Source: Bradyrhizobium algeriense (GTDB taxonomy: Bacteria > Pseudomonadota > Alphaproteobacteria > Rhizobiales > Xanthobacteraceae). From it: DNA of 64,000 nt. Positions 8,623 to 16,608 of this stretch are shown here, piece after piece. The notes beneath the pieces are model-generated. The model saw nothing but the letters and a program-made list of their open reading frames with translations, did not search any database and was not told where the DNA came from. Every line of letters begins with the position of its first letter. The stretch's first letter is position 1. The stretch covers positions 2,976,001 to 3,040,000 of the forward strand of contig NZ_JAZHRV010000001.1 in the NCBI RefSeq assembly GCF_036924595.1, written 5' to 3'. The position numbers and the translations under genes are program-made.

Positions 8623-9357
8623 ATGAGCAACTACGTCTACTGTGTCACGCGTGCCTCCCATCCGCTACCGCTCGAAGGGGCGGTGGGGGTGGGGGAGCAC
8701 GCCCCCGCCCTCCGGCTCGTGCGCGAGCAGGATCTCGTCGCGGTGGTTAGCGACGCGCCGGAGAACTTGCGCGCGAAGCGGCGCGATCTGGTGAAGCACG
8801 ATGCGGTCATCGGACGGGCGTATGCAGCCGGCACCGTGCTGCCGATGCGGTTCGGGATGATCGCGCCCGATGACGAGGCGGTGCGGACGGAGCTTCGATC
8901 GGGGGCGCGCCGTTATGGCGAACTACTGTCCCGCATCGATGGCCATGTCGAGCTCAACGTTAAGGGCGTACATGCGGAGGAAGCTCTTCTCCGCGACGTC
9001 TTGCTCCAGAACGACCAGCTACGCGTGCGGAATCAAGCACTGCGCGCCGCAGGCGGCGGTGGCCACCAGGATAGAGTGGCGTTCGGCGAGCAGGTGGCCG
9101 CCACCGTCGCGGAACGGAACGCGCGTGACGCGGGCCAGGTTATCGCCCGCCTGCAACCACATGCCGCACAGGTGCGCCGGGGCCCGCCGGTCGACGGGTG
9201 CTTCGTCAACGTGTCGTTCCTGGTGGCGTCCGGTGCCCGGCCGGACTTCGACGGTGCACTGTCACGGCTGCGCGGCGAGCTGCCCGGCTACGCAAGCGTC
9301 GGGTTGTACGGGCCTTTGCCGCCTTACAGCTTCGTCGGCAACGAAGCGGAGAAGTGA
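8623..9357 (+). CDS. gvpF: gas vesicle protein GvpF (GvpF/GvpL family)
   Basis: GvpF/L proteins are accessory factors that bind GvpA during nucleation of the vesicle. This 244-residue member starts MSNYVYCVTRASHPLPL and ends SVGLYGPLPPYSFVGNE, both typical: an N-terminal ferredoxin-like domain, a middle helical region and the GPxPPYSF block at the C-terminus. It begins 3 bases after the gvpA stop. I call it F rather than L from its place in the A-F-G-J-L-S-K order; the two are paralogues and sequence alone would not decide. Confidence 0.85.
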   Translation: MSNYVYCVTRASHPLPLEGAVGVGEHAPALRLVREQDLVAVVSDAPENLRAKRRDLVKHDAVIGRAYAAGTVLPMRFGMIAPDDEAVRTELRSGARRYGELLSRIDGHVELNVKGVHAEEALLRDVLLQNDQLRVRNQALRAAGGGGHQDRVAFGEQVAATVAERNARDAGQVIARLQPHAAQVRRGPPVDGCFVNVSFLVASGARPDFDGALSRLRGELPGYASVGLYGPLPPYSFVGNEAEK

Positions 9358-9359
9358 CG

Positions 9360-9608
9360 GTGGTGGGACTCCTGTCGCATCTCTTGTTGCTGCCGCTCGC
9401 GCCAGCCCGCTTCGCACTGTGGACCATCGACCGGGTGGTCGACGCCGCCGCCGAACAGCATTGCGGCCCGGCAGCCGTCCGGCGCGAACTGGCCGAGCTT
9501 TCGCGGCAACTCGATCAAGGGTTAATCGATGCCGAGGAATTCGATCGACGCGAGGACGAGCTCCTCGACCGGCTGGACGAGGGACGAAAGCGAGGGCTGA
9601 TCGCATGA
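9360..9608 (+). CDS. gvpG: gas vesicle protein GvpG
   Basis: The roughly 82-residue product reads VVGLLSHLLLLPLAPARFAL at the start, then a charged helical segment ending in DRREDELLDRLDEGR, the usual GvpG pattern. GvpG is an accessory assembly factor. The start is uncertain: GTG codons occur at 9354 (overlapping the gvpF stop), 9360 and 9363. GGAG at 9348-9351 is best spaced for 9360, while family proteins usually begin MGLL, which would favour 9363. The stop overlaps the next gene. Confidence 0.8.
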   Translation: MVGLLSHLLLLPLAPARFALWTIDRVVDAAAEQHCGPAAVRRELAELSRQLDQGLIDAEEFDRREDELLDRLDEGRKRGLIA

Positions 9609-9919
9609 TGGAACAAGGTCTGTGGCACGAACGCCAGGGTGCGTCGCCGAATTTGGCTGACATTCTGGAGCGGGTTCTGGACAAGGGGTTGATCATCGCC
9701 GGCGACATCAAGATCAACCTGCTCGACATCGAGCTTCTGACCATCAAGCTCCGGCTGTTGGTCGCGTCGGTGGACAAGGCCAAGGCGATGGGGATCGACT
9801 GGTGGGAGCACGATCCGGCGCTTTCCCACCCGCGGCCGCGGCAGCTCGCGGCCGAGAACGCGCGATTGCGCAAGCAGGTCAAGGCGCTGGAAACCGGCAC
9901 TCTGAAGGTACGGCGATGA
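9605..9919 (+). CDS. gvpJ: gas vesicle protein GvpJ (GvpA/J family)
   Basis: The 104-residue protein contains a GvpA-type core, LADILERVLDKGLIIAGDIK then INLLDIELLTIKLRLLVASV, followed by GIDWW and a basic, charged C-terminal helix. Such GvpA homologues are minor shell or nucleation components. The name GvpJ rests on its place between gvpG and gvpL in the actinobacterial order; GvpS is the alternative. The start ATG at 9605 overlaps the gvpG stop. Confidence 0.75.
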   Translation: MMEQGLWHERQGASPNLADILERVLDKGLIIAGDIKINLLDIELLTIKLRLLVASVDKAKAMGIDWWEHDPALSHPRPRQLAAENARLRKQVKALETGTLKVRR

Positions 9920-10707
9920 GTGCGGCGAGCTATACATACGCGGTCGCGCGCCCGTTCGATCCAACCCGGGCGGCCGGCCTCGTCGGCGTCGACGGCGCCG
10001 CGATTCACCTGGTCCGCCACCAAGACCTGGTCGCCGTGGTCAGTCCGCTTGCGCCTGCCGACGCCGACGAGACCGCGCTGCGAGCCAGGCTGGAGACGCT
10101 GGCGGAGCTGGAGGCGATCGCACGTACACACCACAGGGTCGTGGCGGCGGTTGCCGCGTGCACACCAACGCTGCCGTTCCGCCTCGCGACCGTTCACCGC
10201 AGCGACGACCGCGTTGCGCAGTTGCTGCGCCGGGAGTATCGGCGCTTCCGCGAGACGCTGGATCGCCTTGCGGGCAGCGTGGAGGTGGGGGTGAAGATCT
10301 ACGTGCAGCACGCGGACGCATCTGCCGGTGCGATGTCCGTGGCTGAGAGACCCCGCGGGTCCGGATCGGCGCGCGTGGGCAGGGACTACCTGCGCTACCG
10401 CCGCGAGCAGCGCGATCGGCGCCAGCACGCGTGGAGGCGCGCAACCGCTGCGGCCGAGCAGATGGACGCCGTTCTCGCCGGGCTTGCCATCGATCGCCGC
10501 CAACACCGAACGCAGAGCGCCGAGCTGTTCGCTGCTCCAGGCGAAAATGTATTCAACGCAGCCTACTTGGTCGATGCCGGGCACGCCGAAGAGCTCGCCG
10601 CCCGTGCACGGCGACTGGGTGCCGAAAACCCGCACGTGACGATCGAGGTCACGGGTCCCTGGCCGCCCTATTCGTTCACCGGCAGCGAACACGGGGAGCG
10701 CACGTGA
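9916..10707 (+). CDS. gvpL: gas vesicle protein GvpL (GvpF/GvpL family)
   Basis: This second GvpF/L paralogue has 263 residues. It starts with YTYAVARPFD, has the middle LPFRLATVH block and ends TIEVTGPWPPYSFTG, aligning with the GvpF product above (YVYCVTR..., LPMRFGMI..., GPLPPYSF). GvpL contacts several Gvp proteins during assembly. The ATG at 9916 overlaps the gvpJ stop and its own stop overlaps the next GTG. The Arg-rich middle (about residues 150-190) is more divergent than the ends. Confidence 0.82.
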   Translation: MSAASYTYAVARPFDPTRAAGLVGVDGAAIHLVRHQDLVAVVSPLAPADADETALRARLETLAELEAIARTHHRVVAAVAACTPTLPFRLATVHRSDDRVAQLLRREYRRFRETLDRLAGSVEVGVKIYVQHADASAGAMSVAERPRGSGSARVGRDYLRYRREQRDRRQHAWRRATAAAEQMDAVLAGLAIDRRQHRTQSAELFAAPGENVFNAAYLVDAGHAEELAARARRLGAENPHVTIEVTGPWPPYSFTGSEHGERT

Positions 10708-10901
10708 GCCCCGCCGCGCTCCCGGCCCGAGAGATCGCGCTCGTCGACCTGCTCGACCGGCTCCTGGCGGGCGGCATCGTGCTGACCGGAGACATCACGC
10801 TGGCGATCGCCGACATCGACATGGTGCAGATCTCTCTTCGCGCCCTGATCACGTCGCTCGGCCGGACCACGCGACCTGGCGTAGCGGAGCGAGACGCATG
10901 A
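10704..10901 (+). CDS. gvpS: gas vesicle protein GvpS (short GvpA/M/S family)
   Basis: This short 65-residue GvpA-like protein has the core IALVDLLDRLLAGGIVLTGD and ITLAIADIDMVQISLRALI. The GvpS name follows from its small size and its place between gvpL and gvpK; GvpM is an equivalent name in other clusters. It starts at GTG 10704, overlapping the gvpL stop, and its stop overlaps gvpK. Confidence 0.75.
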   Translation: MSPAALPAREIALVDLLDRLLAGGIVLTGDITLAIADIDMVQISLRALITSLGRTTRPGVAERDA

Positions 10902-11203
10902 GCGCCAGCGTCGCTGATTATGAGCCGGGGCTGCGCCAGCGCATTTCGATGGCGCCTGACACGGTCGAACGAGATCTGGCCCGCCTGGTGCTCACCGTCG
11001 TGGAGTTGCTGCGTCAGCTCATGGAGCGGCAGGCGCTTCTGCGTCTCGACGAGGGCGGTTTGACCGAAGCGGAGGAGGAGCGCGTCGGCATGACGCTGTT
11101 GCTTCTAGACGACCGCATGTCGCGCCTGCGGGAGCACTTCGGGCTCGCCGCCGAGGACCTGAATATCGACCTAGGACCTCTCGGTCCACTACTTCCGCGC
11201 TGA
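10898..11203 (+). CDS. gvpK: gas vesicle protein GvpK
   Basis: The 101-residue protein has the GvpK hallmark ERDLARLVLTVVELLRQLME followed by an acidic turn and LREHFGLAAEDLNIDLGPLG. GvpK is an accessory protein needed for vesicle assembly. It is the last gene of the cluster; about 316 bases without a gene follow. No gvpN ATPase, gvpO or gvpC is present in the window. Confidence 0.88.
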   Translation: MSASVADYEPGLRQRISMAPDTVERDLARLVLTVVELLRQLMERQALLRLDEGGLTEAEEERVGMTLLLLDDRMSRLREHFGLAAEDLNIDLGPLGPLLPR

Positions 11204-11519
11204 TGCAAAGCGGATGCGCATTAAGCGTTCCGCGTTGACGCCAAGACGCAGGCGTCACCCCGTAACCGCTGCGGAAGCGGGGTCGTTTTGGTCAAGCAGC
11301 TCTTTGAGCAAGCGAAGTCTGCATTTGCAAACCCCTAATTTGCGGAGGGCCCCCTGGGCTGACGCCGCGCCATGTCTGCTTGGGTCATTCGCGTCACTTT
11401 GACCGTGGGCCAGCCACTTCCGGTTCGCCCCGATCAACGGACATTCTCAGCGCCCCAAATCCGTTGGTTGCGAGAGGCTCCTTCAAGGTATTAGGTAAGG
11501 CAACTTGAGACGTGTACTT
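11204..11519. other. intergenic region after gvpK
   Basis: These 316 bases lie between gvpK and a convergent small secreted gene. Short open frames on both strands have no ribosome site or recognisable content. I see no strong hairpin terminator for the gvp operon. Confidence 0.4.
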
Positions 11520-11807
11520 TCAACAGTTCGATAGGTCGCAGACTTCCAATACCTTCAATGATTTTTCTAAAACACAGTTAGAAAACTCACTCCTGCCAAC
11601 GCAGTCATCGATCGCTTTGTTGGTTTGATCTGTCACACAGCCTGAGTAATTGTGGCCCTTGTCTTCCCTGAATTTCTGCCGAAATTTAGCGAGGCATGAT
11701 TTGTTCGCTCTTTCAGTCTGGGCGATCCACTTGTTACGATCGATAGGCTCCGCCTGAGCAAGAAGCGTCGACCCAAGCAACATCGCGATGACGAAAACGT
11801 ATCGCAT
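11520..11807 (-). CDS. small secreted cysteine-containing protein
   Basis: The 95-residue protein starts at ATG 11807 with a signal peptide (MRYVFVIAMLLGSTLLAQA, cleavage near AQA-EP). The mature part contains six Cys residues, including SCLAKF, SGCVTD, DDCVG, NCVLE and a terminal CDLSNC, suggesting three disulfides. The coding density and base composition are lower in GC than most neighbours. The function is unknown. Confidence 0.65.
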   Translation of the reverse strand: MRYVFVIAMLLGSTLLAQAEPIDRNKWIAQTERANKSCLAKFRQKFREDKGHNYSGCVTDQTNKAIDDCVGRSEFSNCVLEKSLKVLEVCDLSNC

Positions 11808-12152
11808 GTTCGTATCTCCGCCGGTCAAATCGGACGATACATGAAAACGCTGACCGTCGAAGGATGGCGTCCCTCCGCGATCGGTCATCAGGGTCCTCCC
11901 GAGAGCGTAGGGAACTGCGGGGACCGCGCGTTGGCCCCGCGTAAATAAATTTGCATATGCTCGCAGCGTCCTAAAGTTATGCAGATCGGTACACAAAGGC
12001 AGTGCGCCGATGGGCCACAAGCGATTGCTTGAAGCCCGCTTCAGCCCCGTGAGCGGACATTATCAGCTGGATTCGGCCACGATAGGTGTCGCCAGCATGC
12101 GACATACCCCCTCTTGCCAGGGCCTGCTCGCCTAGGATCCTGCGTCCGCCAG

Positions 12153-13364
12153 CTACAAGGCTTCAGCCACAAGGGCGCCCGGCCGGGCCCTCGCCTGCAG
12201 GCGGGACACCGCCTCGGCCAGCGGAACGTCGGCCTGTGAGCCGTCGCGCTCGCGCAGGCTCACCTGGCCGTCCCTCATCTCGCGCCCGCCGACGATGGCC
12301 ATCACCGGCACCGCCATTTCATGCGCCGCCACGATGCGCCGCGAAAGTGTATCGGCGCCGTCATAGGCAACGGCCCGGATCCCGGCATCCCAAAACGCCG
12401 CCAGCACGTCCGCGCCGTATCCAGCCTGGTCTTTCGAGATCGGCGCGACCGCGACCTGCTCCGGCGACAGCCAGAACGGAAGCACGCCGCCATGGTGCTC
12501 GAGCAGGATCGCGATCATGCGGCCGAGCGATCCGAAGATGGCGTGGTGGATCATCAGGGGCCTGGCGCGGCTGCCGTCGGGTGCGACGTAGGACGCCTCG
12601 AGCCGCTGCGGCAGCACACAGTCGAGCTGCACTGTGCCGCACTGCCAGGATCGTCCCAGCCGGTCGCGCAGCGCGAATTCCAGCTTCGGTCCGTAGAACG
12701 CACCTTCGCCGGGATTGATTTGAGGCGCGAGGCTGCATCGCCGCGCGGCATCGCCGAGCTTCGCCTCCGACCAGTCCCAGGTCGCGTCGTCGCCGGCGCG
12801 CGCTGCCGGCCGCGTGGCCAGCGCCACCTCGTAGTCGGGAAAACCGAGGTCGCGATAGACCTCGCCCAGCAGGGCGATGAAGCACGCGACTTCGCCCTCC
12901 ACGTCCTGCTCGCGACAGAACACATGCGCGTCGTCCTGCTCGAAGGCGCGCGTCCGCATGATGCCGTGGAGCGAACCGGAAGGCTCATTGCGGTGGCAGG
13001 CGCCGAACTCGGCATAGCGGATCGGAAGCTCTCGCCACGAGCGCAGGCCCTTGTTGAAGATCTGCACGTGGCACGGGCACGACATCGGTTTCAGCGCCAT
13101 CGCGTGCTCGCCGTCGTCGACCCGGAACATGTGCTCGCCGAACTTGTCCCAGTGGCCGCTGCGGCCCCAAAACTCCTTTGGCAGCAGCTGCGGCGTCCGG
13201 ACCTCGGCATAGCCGGCGCGGCGCATCTTGCGCCGGAGATAGTCCTCCAGCACCCGATAGACCGCGTAGCCGCGCGGATGCCAGAACACCATGCCCGGCG
13301 CATCTTCCTGAAGATGCCAGAGCTTGAGCTGCACACCGAGATTTCTGTGGTCGAGATCGTCCAT
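12153..13364 (-). CDS. thrS: threonyl-tRNA synthetase, short form without TGS and editing domains
   Basis: The product charges tRNA-Thr with threonine. Only the class II catalytic core and the C-terminal anticodon-binding domain are present: 403 residues against about 640 for the bacterial standard, with the TGS and SAD editing domains absent from the N-terminus. Zinc-ligand contexts are intact (MSCPCHVQIF, DDAHVF and IHHAIFGSLGRM), as is motif 2 (FGACHRNEPSG). It should be active in charging but cannot edit Ser-tRNA-Thr in cis. It starts at ATG 13364 with an AGGA site and lies behind a threonine-codon attenuator (13410-13584), so it is probably induced on threonine limitation. A full-length thrS may exist elsewhere. 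Confidence 0.92.
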   Translation of the reverse strand: MDDLDHRNLGVQLKLWHLQEDAPGMVFWHPRGYAVYRVLEDYLRRKMRRAGYAEVRTPQLLPKEFWGRSGHWDKFGEHMFRVDDGEHAMALKPMSCPCHVQIFNKGLRSWRELPIRYAEFGACHRNEPSGSLHGIMRTRAFEQDDAHVFCREQDVEGEVACFIALLGEVYRDLGFPDYEVALATRPAARAGDDATWDWSEAKLGDAARRCSLAPQINPGEGAFYGPKLEFALRDRLGRSWQCGTVQLDCVLPQRLEASYVAPDGSRARPLMIHHAIFGSLGRMIAILLEHHGGVLPFWLSPEQVAVAPISKDQAGYGADVLAAFWDAGIRAVAYDGADTLSRRIVAAHEMAVPVMAIVGGREMRDGQVSLRERDGSQADVPLAEAVSRLQARARPGALVAEAL

Positions 13365-13409
13365 AGCTGTAATCCTTGCGAGGGGAAAAAGCGCGGACGG
13401 GGGACCATC

Positions 13410-13452
13410 AAAAACAGAAAAGGCCCCGTCCGTCGCCGGCGGGGCCTTTTCT
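13410..13452 (-). terminator. attenuator terminator upstream of thrS
   Basis: On the minus strand GAAAAGGCCCCG pairs with CGGGGCCTTTTC across a short loop, followed by GTTTTTG. This strong intrinsic terminator lies between the leader peptide and thrS, 46 bases before the thrS ATG. A terminator inside the 5' leader makes sense as the attenuation switch. Confidence 0.85.
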
Positions 13453-13471
13453 GGGTGAAGTACGCTTGTCT

Positions 13472-13549
13472 CTAGCGCGCACGACCAGAAGGCGATCCGC
13501 CGTAAGCGGTCGCGGTGGTGGTCAATGCGGCTGAGAGAAGCTTATTCAT
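13472..13549 (-). CDS. threonine leader peptide of the thrS attenuator
   Basis: This 25-residue frame starts at ATG 13549 and stops at TAG 13472. Its middle reads LTTTATAY, encoded by three consecutive ACC codons, GCG and a fourth ACC. It ends 20 bases before the terminator hairpin. Ribosome stalling at the Thr codons under low charged tRNA-Thr would be expected to favour antitermination and thrS expression. There is no Shine-Dalgarno sequence; the promoter position suggests a leaderless start. Confidence 0.8.
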   Translation of the reverse strand: MNKLLSAALTTTATAYGGSPSGRAR

Positions 13550-13555
13550 GCTTTG

Positions 13556-13584
13556 TATATGGCGGGAAAACGCTCAGGCGTCAA
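13556..13584 (-). promoter_or_regulatory. predicted promoter of the thrS leader
   Basis: On the minus strand TTGACG (13584-13579) is followed after 17 bases by CATATA (13561-13556). This spacing puts the transcription start at or next to the A of the leader-peptide ATG at 13549. The -35 box is strong and the -10 box moderate. Confidence 0.6.
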
Positions 13585-13749
13585 CGCCACCCGCTTGGCG
13601 TCGCGGAATATGGATGATGCGCGGGGACATCAATACTCCTGTGGCGGATGATCCGGCGCCTTGGTCAGATGCCGGTTTGCTGAGCAACGCGCTTGAAGTC
13701 GGCAAACGTCTTTTCGTTGATGATCGATGACCAGCGGCTAATGAGTCCC

Positions 13750-14082
13750 CTAGTAGTCAAGATCCGACAGGAACGTGGTGTTCACGATTTCGAACTCGGA
13801 CGCTCGCCAATTTTTAAGTAACTCCGTGCGCGCCAAACGATGCGTTGCAGAATCTGAGGCGCTGCATTTCACGGCGTGGTGATCTATGCCTGATATCTCA
13901 AGCAACGTATCAAAACTTGCCTGACGATCCTCGCGATTCTCAACTTCGGCGAAGTAGATCGTATGGTCGAACTTTCCCATCGCCCAACAAAATTGAACGT
14001 GAGCCTGTTCAGCGTCGGCAAGCGCTGAACCTGGAGCAAACACGGCTGAAATCAGGAGCAATCGAATAATCGGTTTAATCAT
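13750..14082 (-). CDS. small secreted protein
   Basis: The 110-residue protein has a signal peptide (MIKPIIRLLLISAVFAPGSALA) and a mature part of about 88 residues with two Cys, rich in His, Asp and Glu. I recognise no family. The gene is lower in GC than its neighbours, like the small secreted gene at 11520, which could indicate accessory origin. Confidence 0.6.
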   Translation of the reverse strand: MIKPIIRLLLISAVFAPGSALADAEQAHVQFCWAMGKFDHTIYFAEVENREDRQASFDTLLEISGIDHHAVKCSASDSATHRLARTELLKNWRASEFEIVNTTFLSDLDY

Positions 14083-14134
14083 CGCATTATTTCCAAAAAA
14101 TGAATGTTATTTTGAGTAGTCGGCCGGTGGCGGC

Positions 14135-14368
14135 TTACGGCTTGGCGACAGTCTTGGCTGCTGCCGGAATGTTGATAGATGCTGATGAGCCTTTCAAGCG
14201 TGCCATCTGGATTTCGTTCGACGCCCTGAGTTCGGTTGCGGGCCTGTTCGTGAAAGTGAGGGCAACCGCGACGATGATAGCGGCCAGATAGGATAGGTAT
14301 AAGCCGCCGGTCCACCGGCGGTAGGTGCGCAGGTCATCTGCACTCAGGTCGCTCGGATGTCGTTTCAT
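14135..14368 (-). CDS. small membrane protein
   Basis: The 77-residue protein has a charged N-terminus (MKRHPSDLSADDLRTYRRW), one membrane helix (about residues 22-42, GGLYLSYLAAIIVAVALTF) and a soluble tail. It is upstream of the secreted 110-residue gene on the same strand, separated by 52 bases. No ribosome site stands out. The function is unknown. Confidence 0.55.
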   Translation of the reverse strand: MKRHPSDLSADDLRTYRRWTGGLYLSYLAAIIVAVALTFTNRPATELRASNEIQMARLKGSSASINIPAAAKTVAKP

Positions 14369-14543
14369 GAGAATCTCATTCGAGACAGCAGGCCCGACAA
14401 GGCAATATTCCGAAATGCTACTTTCTCATGTGAAGTACGCCACAGGCTGGTCGATTTTTGTCGTGCCGGCTTTGAGCGCATTCGCGGGGCGAGCGGCCGT
14501 TTTGGTGAACTCCGGATCGAATTATAGCTGCAATGGAACGGCG

Positions 14544-14576
14544 GAAGCAGGACGCGCCGACCGCGTGCCCTGCTTC
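14544..14576 (-). terminator. hairpin downstream of aroG
   Basis: Arms GAAGCAGG and CCTGCTTC, extended inward by ACGCG/CGCGT, form a long stem 22 bases after the aroG stop. The following U tract is poor, so it may be a weak or factor-assisted terminator. Confidence 0.5.
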
Positions 14577-14597
14577 GCCATCATTCGACCCGGGTGG

Positions 14598-15686
<1,089 letters not shown>

Positions 15687-15720
15687 GGCTATGGCTCCTG
15701 TGGTTGGGAACCTGCCGGCC

Positions 15721-15751
15721 AATAAAAAAGCCGCCAGGGTTGGCGGCTGTT
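15721..15751 (-). terminator. attenuator terminator upstream of aroG
   Basis: On the minus strand AGCCGCCA and TGGCGGCT form a stem with a short loop, followed by a run of six T. It sits 35 bases before the aroG start and 22 bases after the leader-peptide stop. It is a strong intrinsic terminator in a 5' leader, as expected for attenuation. Confidence 0.88.
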
Positions 15752-15773
15752 CGGACTTCTTGGCTTCAATTCG

Positions 15774-15854
15774 TCAGATTGAGCGCGATCCTCCCACCGC
15801 CAGCGAGCTGTCGTAGCTAAAATACCAAAAGCTGGTGGCGGCGATCATGATCAT
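15774..15854 (-). CDS. aromatic amino acid leader peptide of the aroG attenuator
   Basis: The 26-residue frame starts ATG 15854 and stops TGA 15774. It begins MIMIAATS and continues FWYFSY, five aromatic residues in six codons (TTT TGG TAT TTT AGC TAC). It has no ribosome site and the promoter spacing suggests a leaderless message. Stalling on any of the three aromatic tRNAs could prevent the downstream terminator, matching the role of DAHP synthase for Phe, Tyr and Trp together. Confidence 0.82.
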   Translation of the reverse strand: MIMIAATSFWYFSYDSSLAVGGSRSI

Positions 15855-15861
15855 GGCGGGC

Positions 15862-15890
15862 TCTATAGCGCACCCGGCAGGCCTTGTCAT
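15862..15890 (-). promoter_or_regulatory. predicted promoter of the aroG leader
   Basis: On the minus strand ATGACA (15890-15885) and TATAGA (15867-15862) are separated by 17 bases. Transcription would begin at about 15855-15854, the position of the leader ATG. Confidence 0.62.
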
Positions 15891-15907
15891 CCCATAATCG
15901 GCGATCT

Positions 15908-16492
15908 TCAGGATTGGCGCGCGGCGAGCGCCATGCCGACCAGCGATGCGCCGCCGAGCACGAGGTTGATCCCGACCAGGAGGCCGATCGCCCATTCCGC
16001 CGAACCCGGCAGGCCCGCGACGATGATGAACGCGATCAACAGGTCCATCACCCCTGACAACAGCAGCCAGGACCAGCGCTCCGACAATTCGCGGTGGTGC
16101 TCCAGCGCGTACATGATGGTGACGACGCCTTCGGCCAGAAAATACGCACCGACCACGATGGTGAGCGTGAGGATGCCCTGGGCCGGCCGCGCCAGCAGAA
16201 GCCCGCCGGCGAGAACGGCCAGCGCCGCCGAGAACAGCGACCACCAGAAGCCCGGCGTCTGCCGCGCCCAATACGTCACGAACAGCCCGGCAACGCCGCT
16301 GATCAGGAACATCCAGCCGAGGAAGATGGTGACGGCGAGGCTCGCCAGCGGCGGCACGATCATCGCAGCTAGGCCGAGCAAAACGAGCACGATGCCTTCG
16401 AACAGGAAGGCTTTCCAATGCGCCTTCACCCTGGCGTTCATTTCGGACTGCAATTTGCCGATGTCCGGCGGGATATCCTGGGGAAAGGCCAT
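15908..16492 (-). CDS. HdeD family membrane protein (DUF308)
   Basis: The 194-residue protein has about six membrane helices in three pairs, the layout of HdeD/DUF308 proteins linked to acid resistance in enterobacteria. The N-terminal 30 residues are cytoplasmic and charged (MAFPQDIPPDIGKLQSEMN). The helix pairs contain ILVLLGLAAMIVPP-like, LLLARPAQGILTL and LLIAFIIVAGLPG segments. The stress role is by family only. Its stop is close upstream of the aroG leader promoter on the same strand. Confidence 0.82.
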   Translation of the reverse strand: MAFPQDIPPDIGKLQSEMNARVKAHWKAFLFEGIVLVLLGLAAMIVPPLASLAVTIFLGWMFLISGVAGLFVTYWARQTPGFWWSLFSAALAVLAGGLLLARPAQGILTLTIVVGAYFLAEGVVTIMYALEHHRELSERWSWLLLSGVMDLLIAFIIVAGLPGSAEWAIGLLVGINLVLGGASLVGMALAARQS

Positions 16493-16608
16493 TGGAAACT
16501 CCCGATGCCTGCCGCGCCGATGGAGTGTCCAATATAGCCCGTGCGCGCCCGCGGGTAAAATTTGTTCGCCGGCCTTTTTGCGCGAGATCAACGACGGAAG
16601 GATGACGT

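Noticed and set aside
9262..10692. A 476-codon minus-strand frame opposite gvpG-gvpL
   Set aside because: The gvp genes on the plus strand have family motifs and coupled starts; this frame is a GC shadow.
13515..13730. A plus-strand frame of 71 codons overlapping the thrS leader region
   Set aside because: It has no ribosome site and reads antisense through the leader peptide and promoter of thrS.
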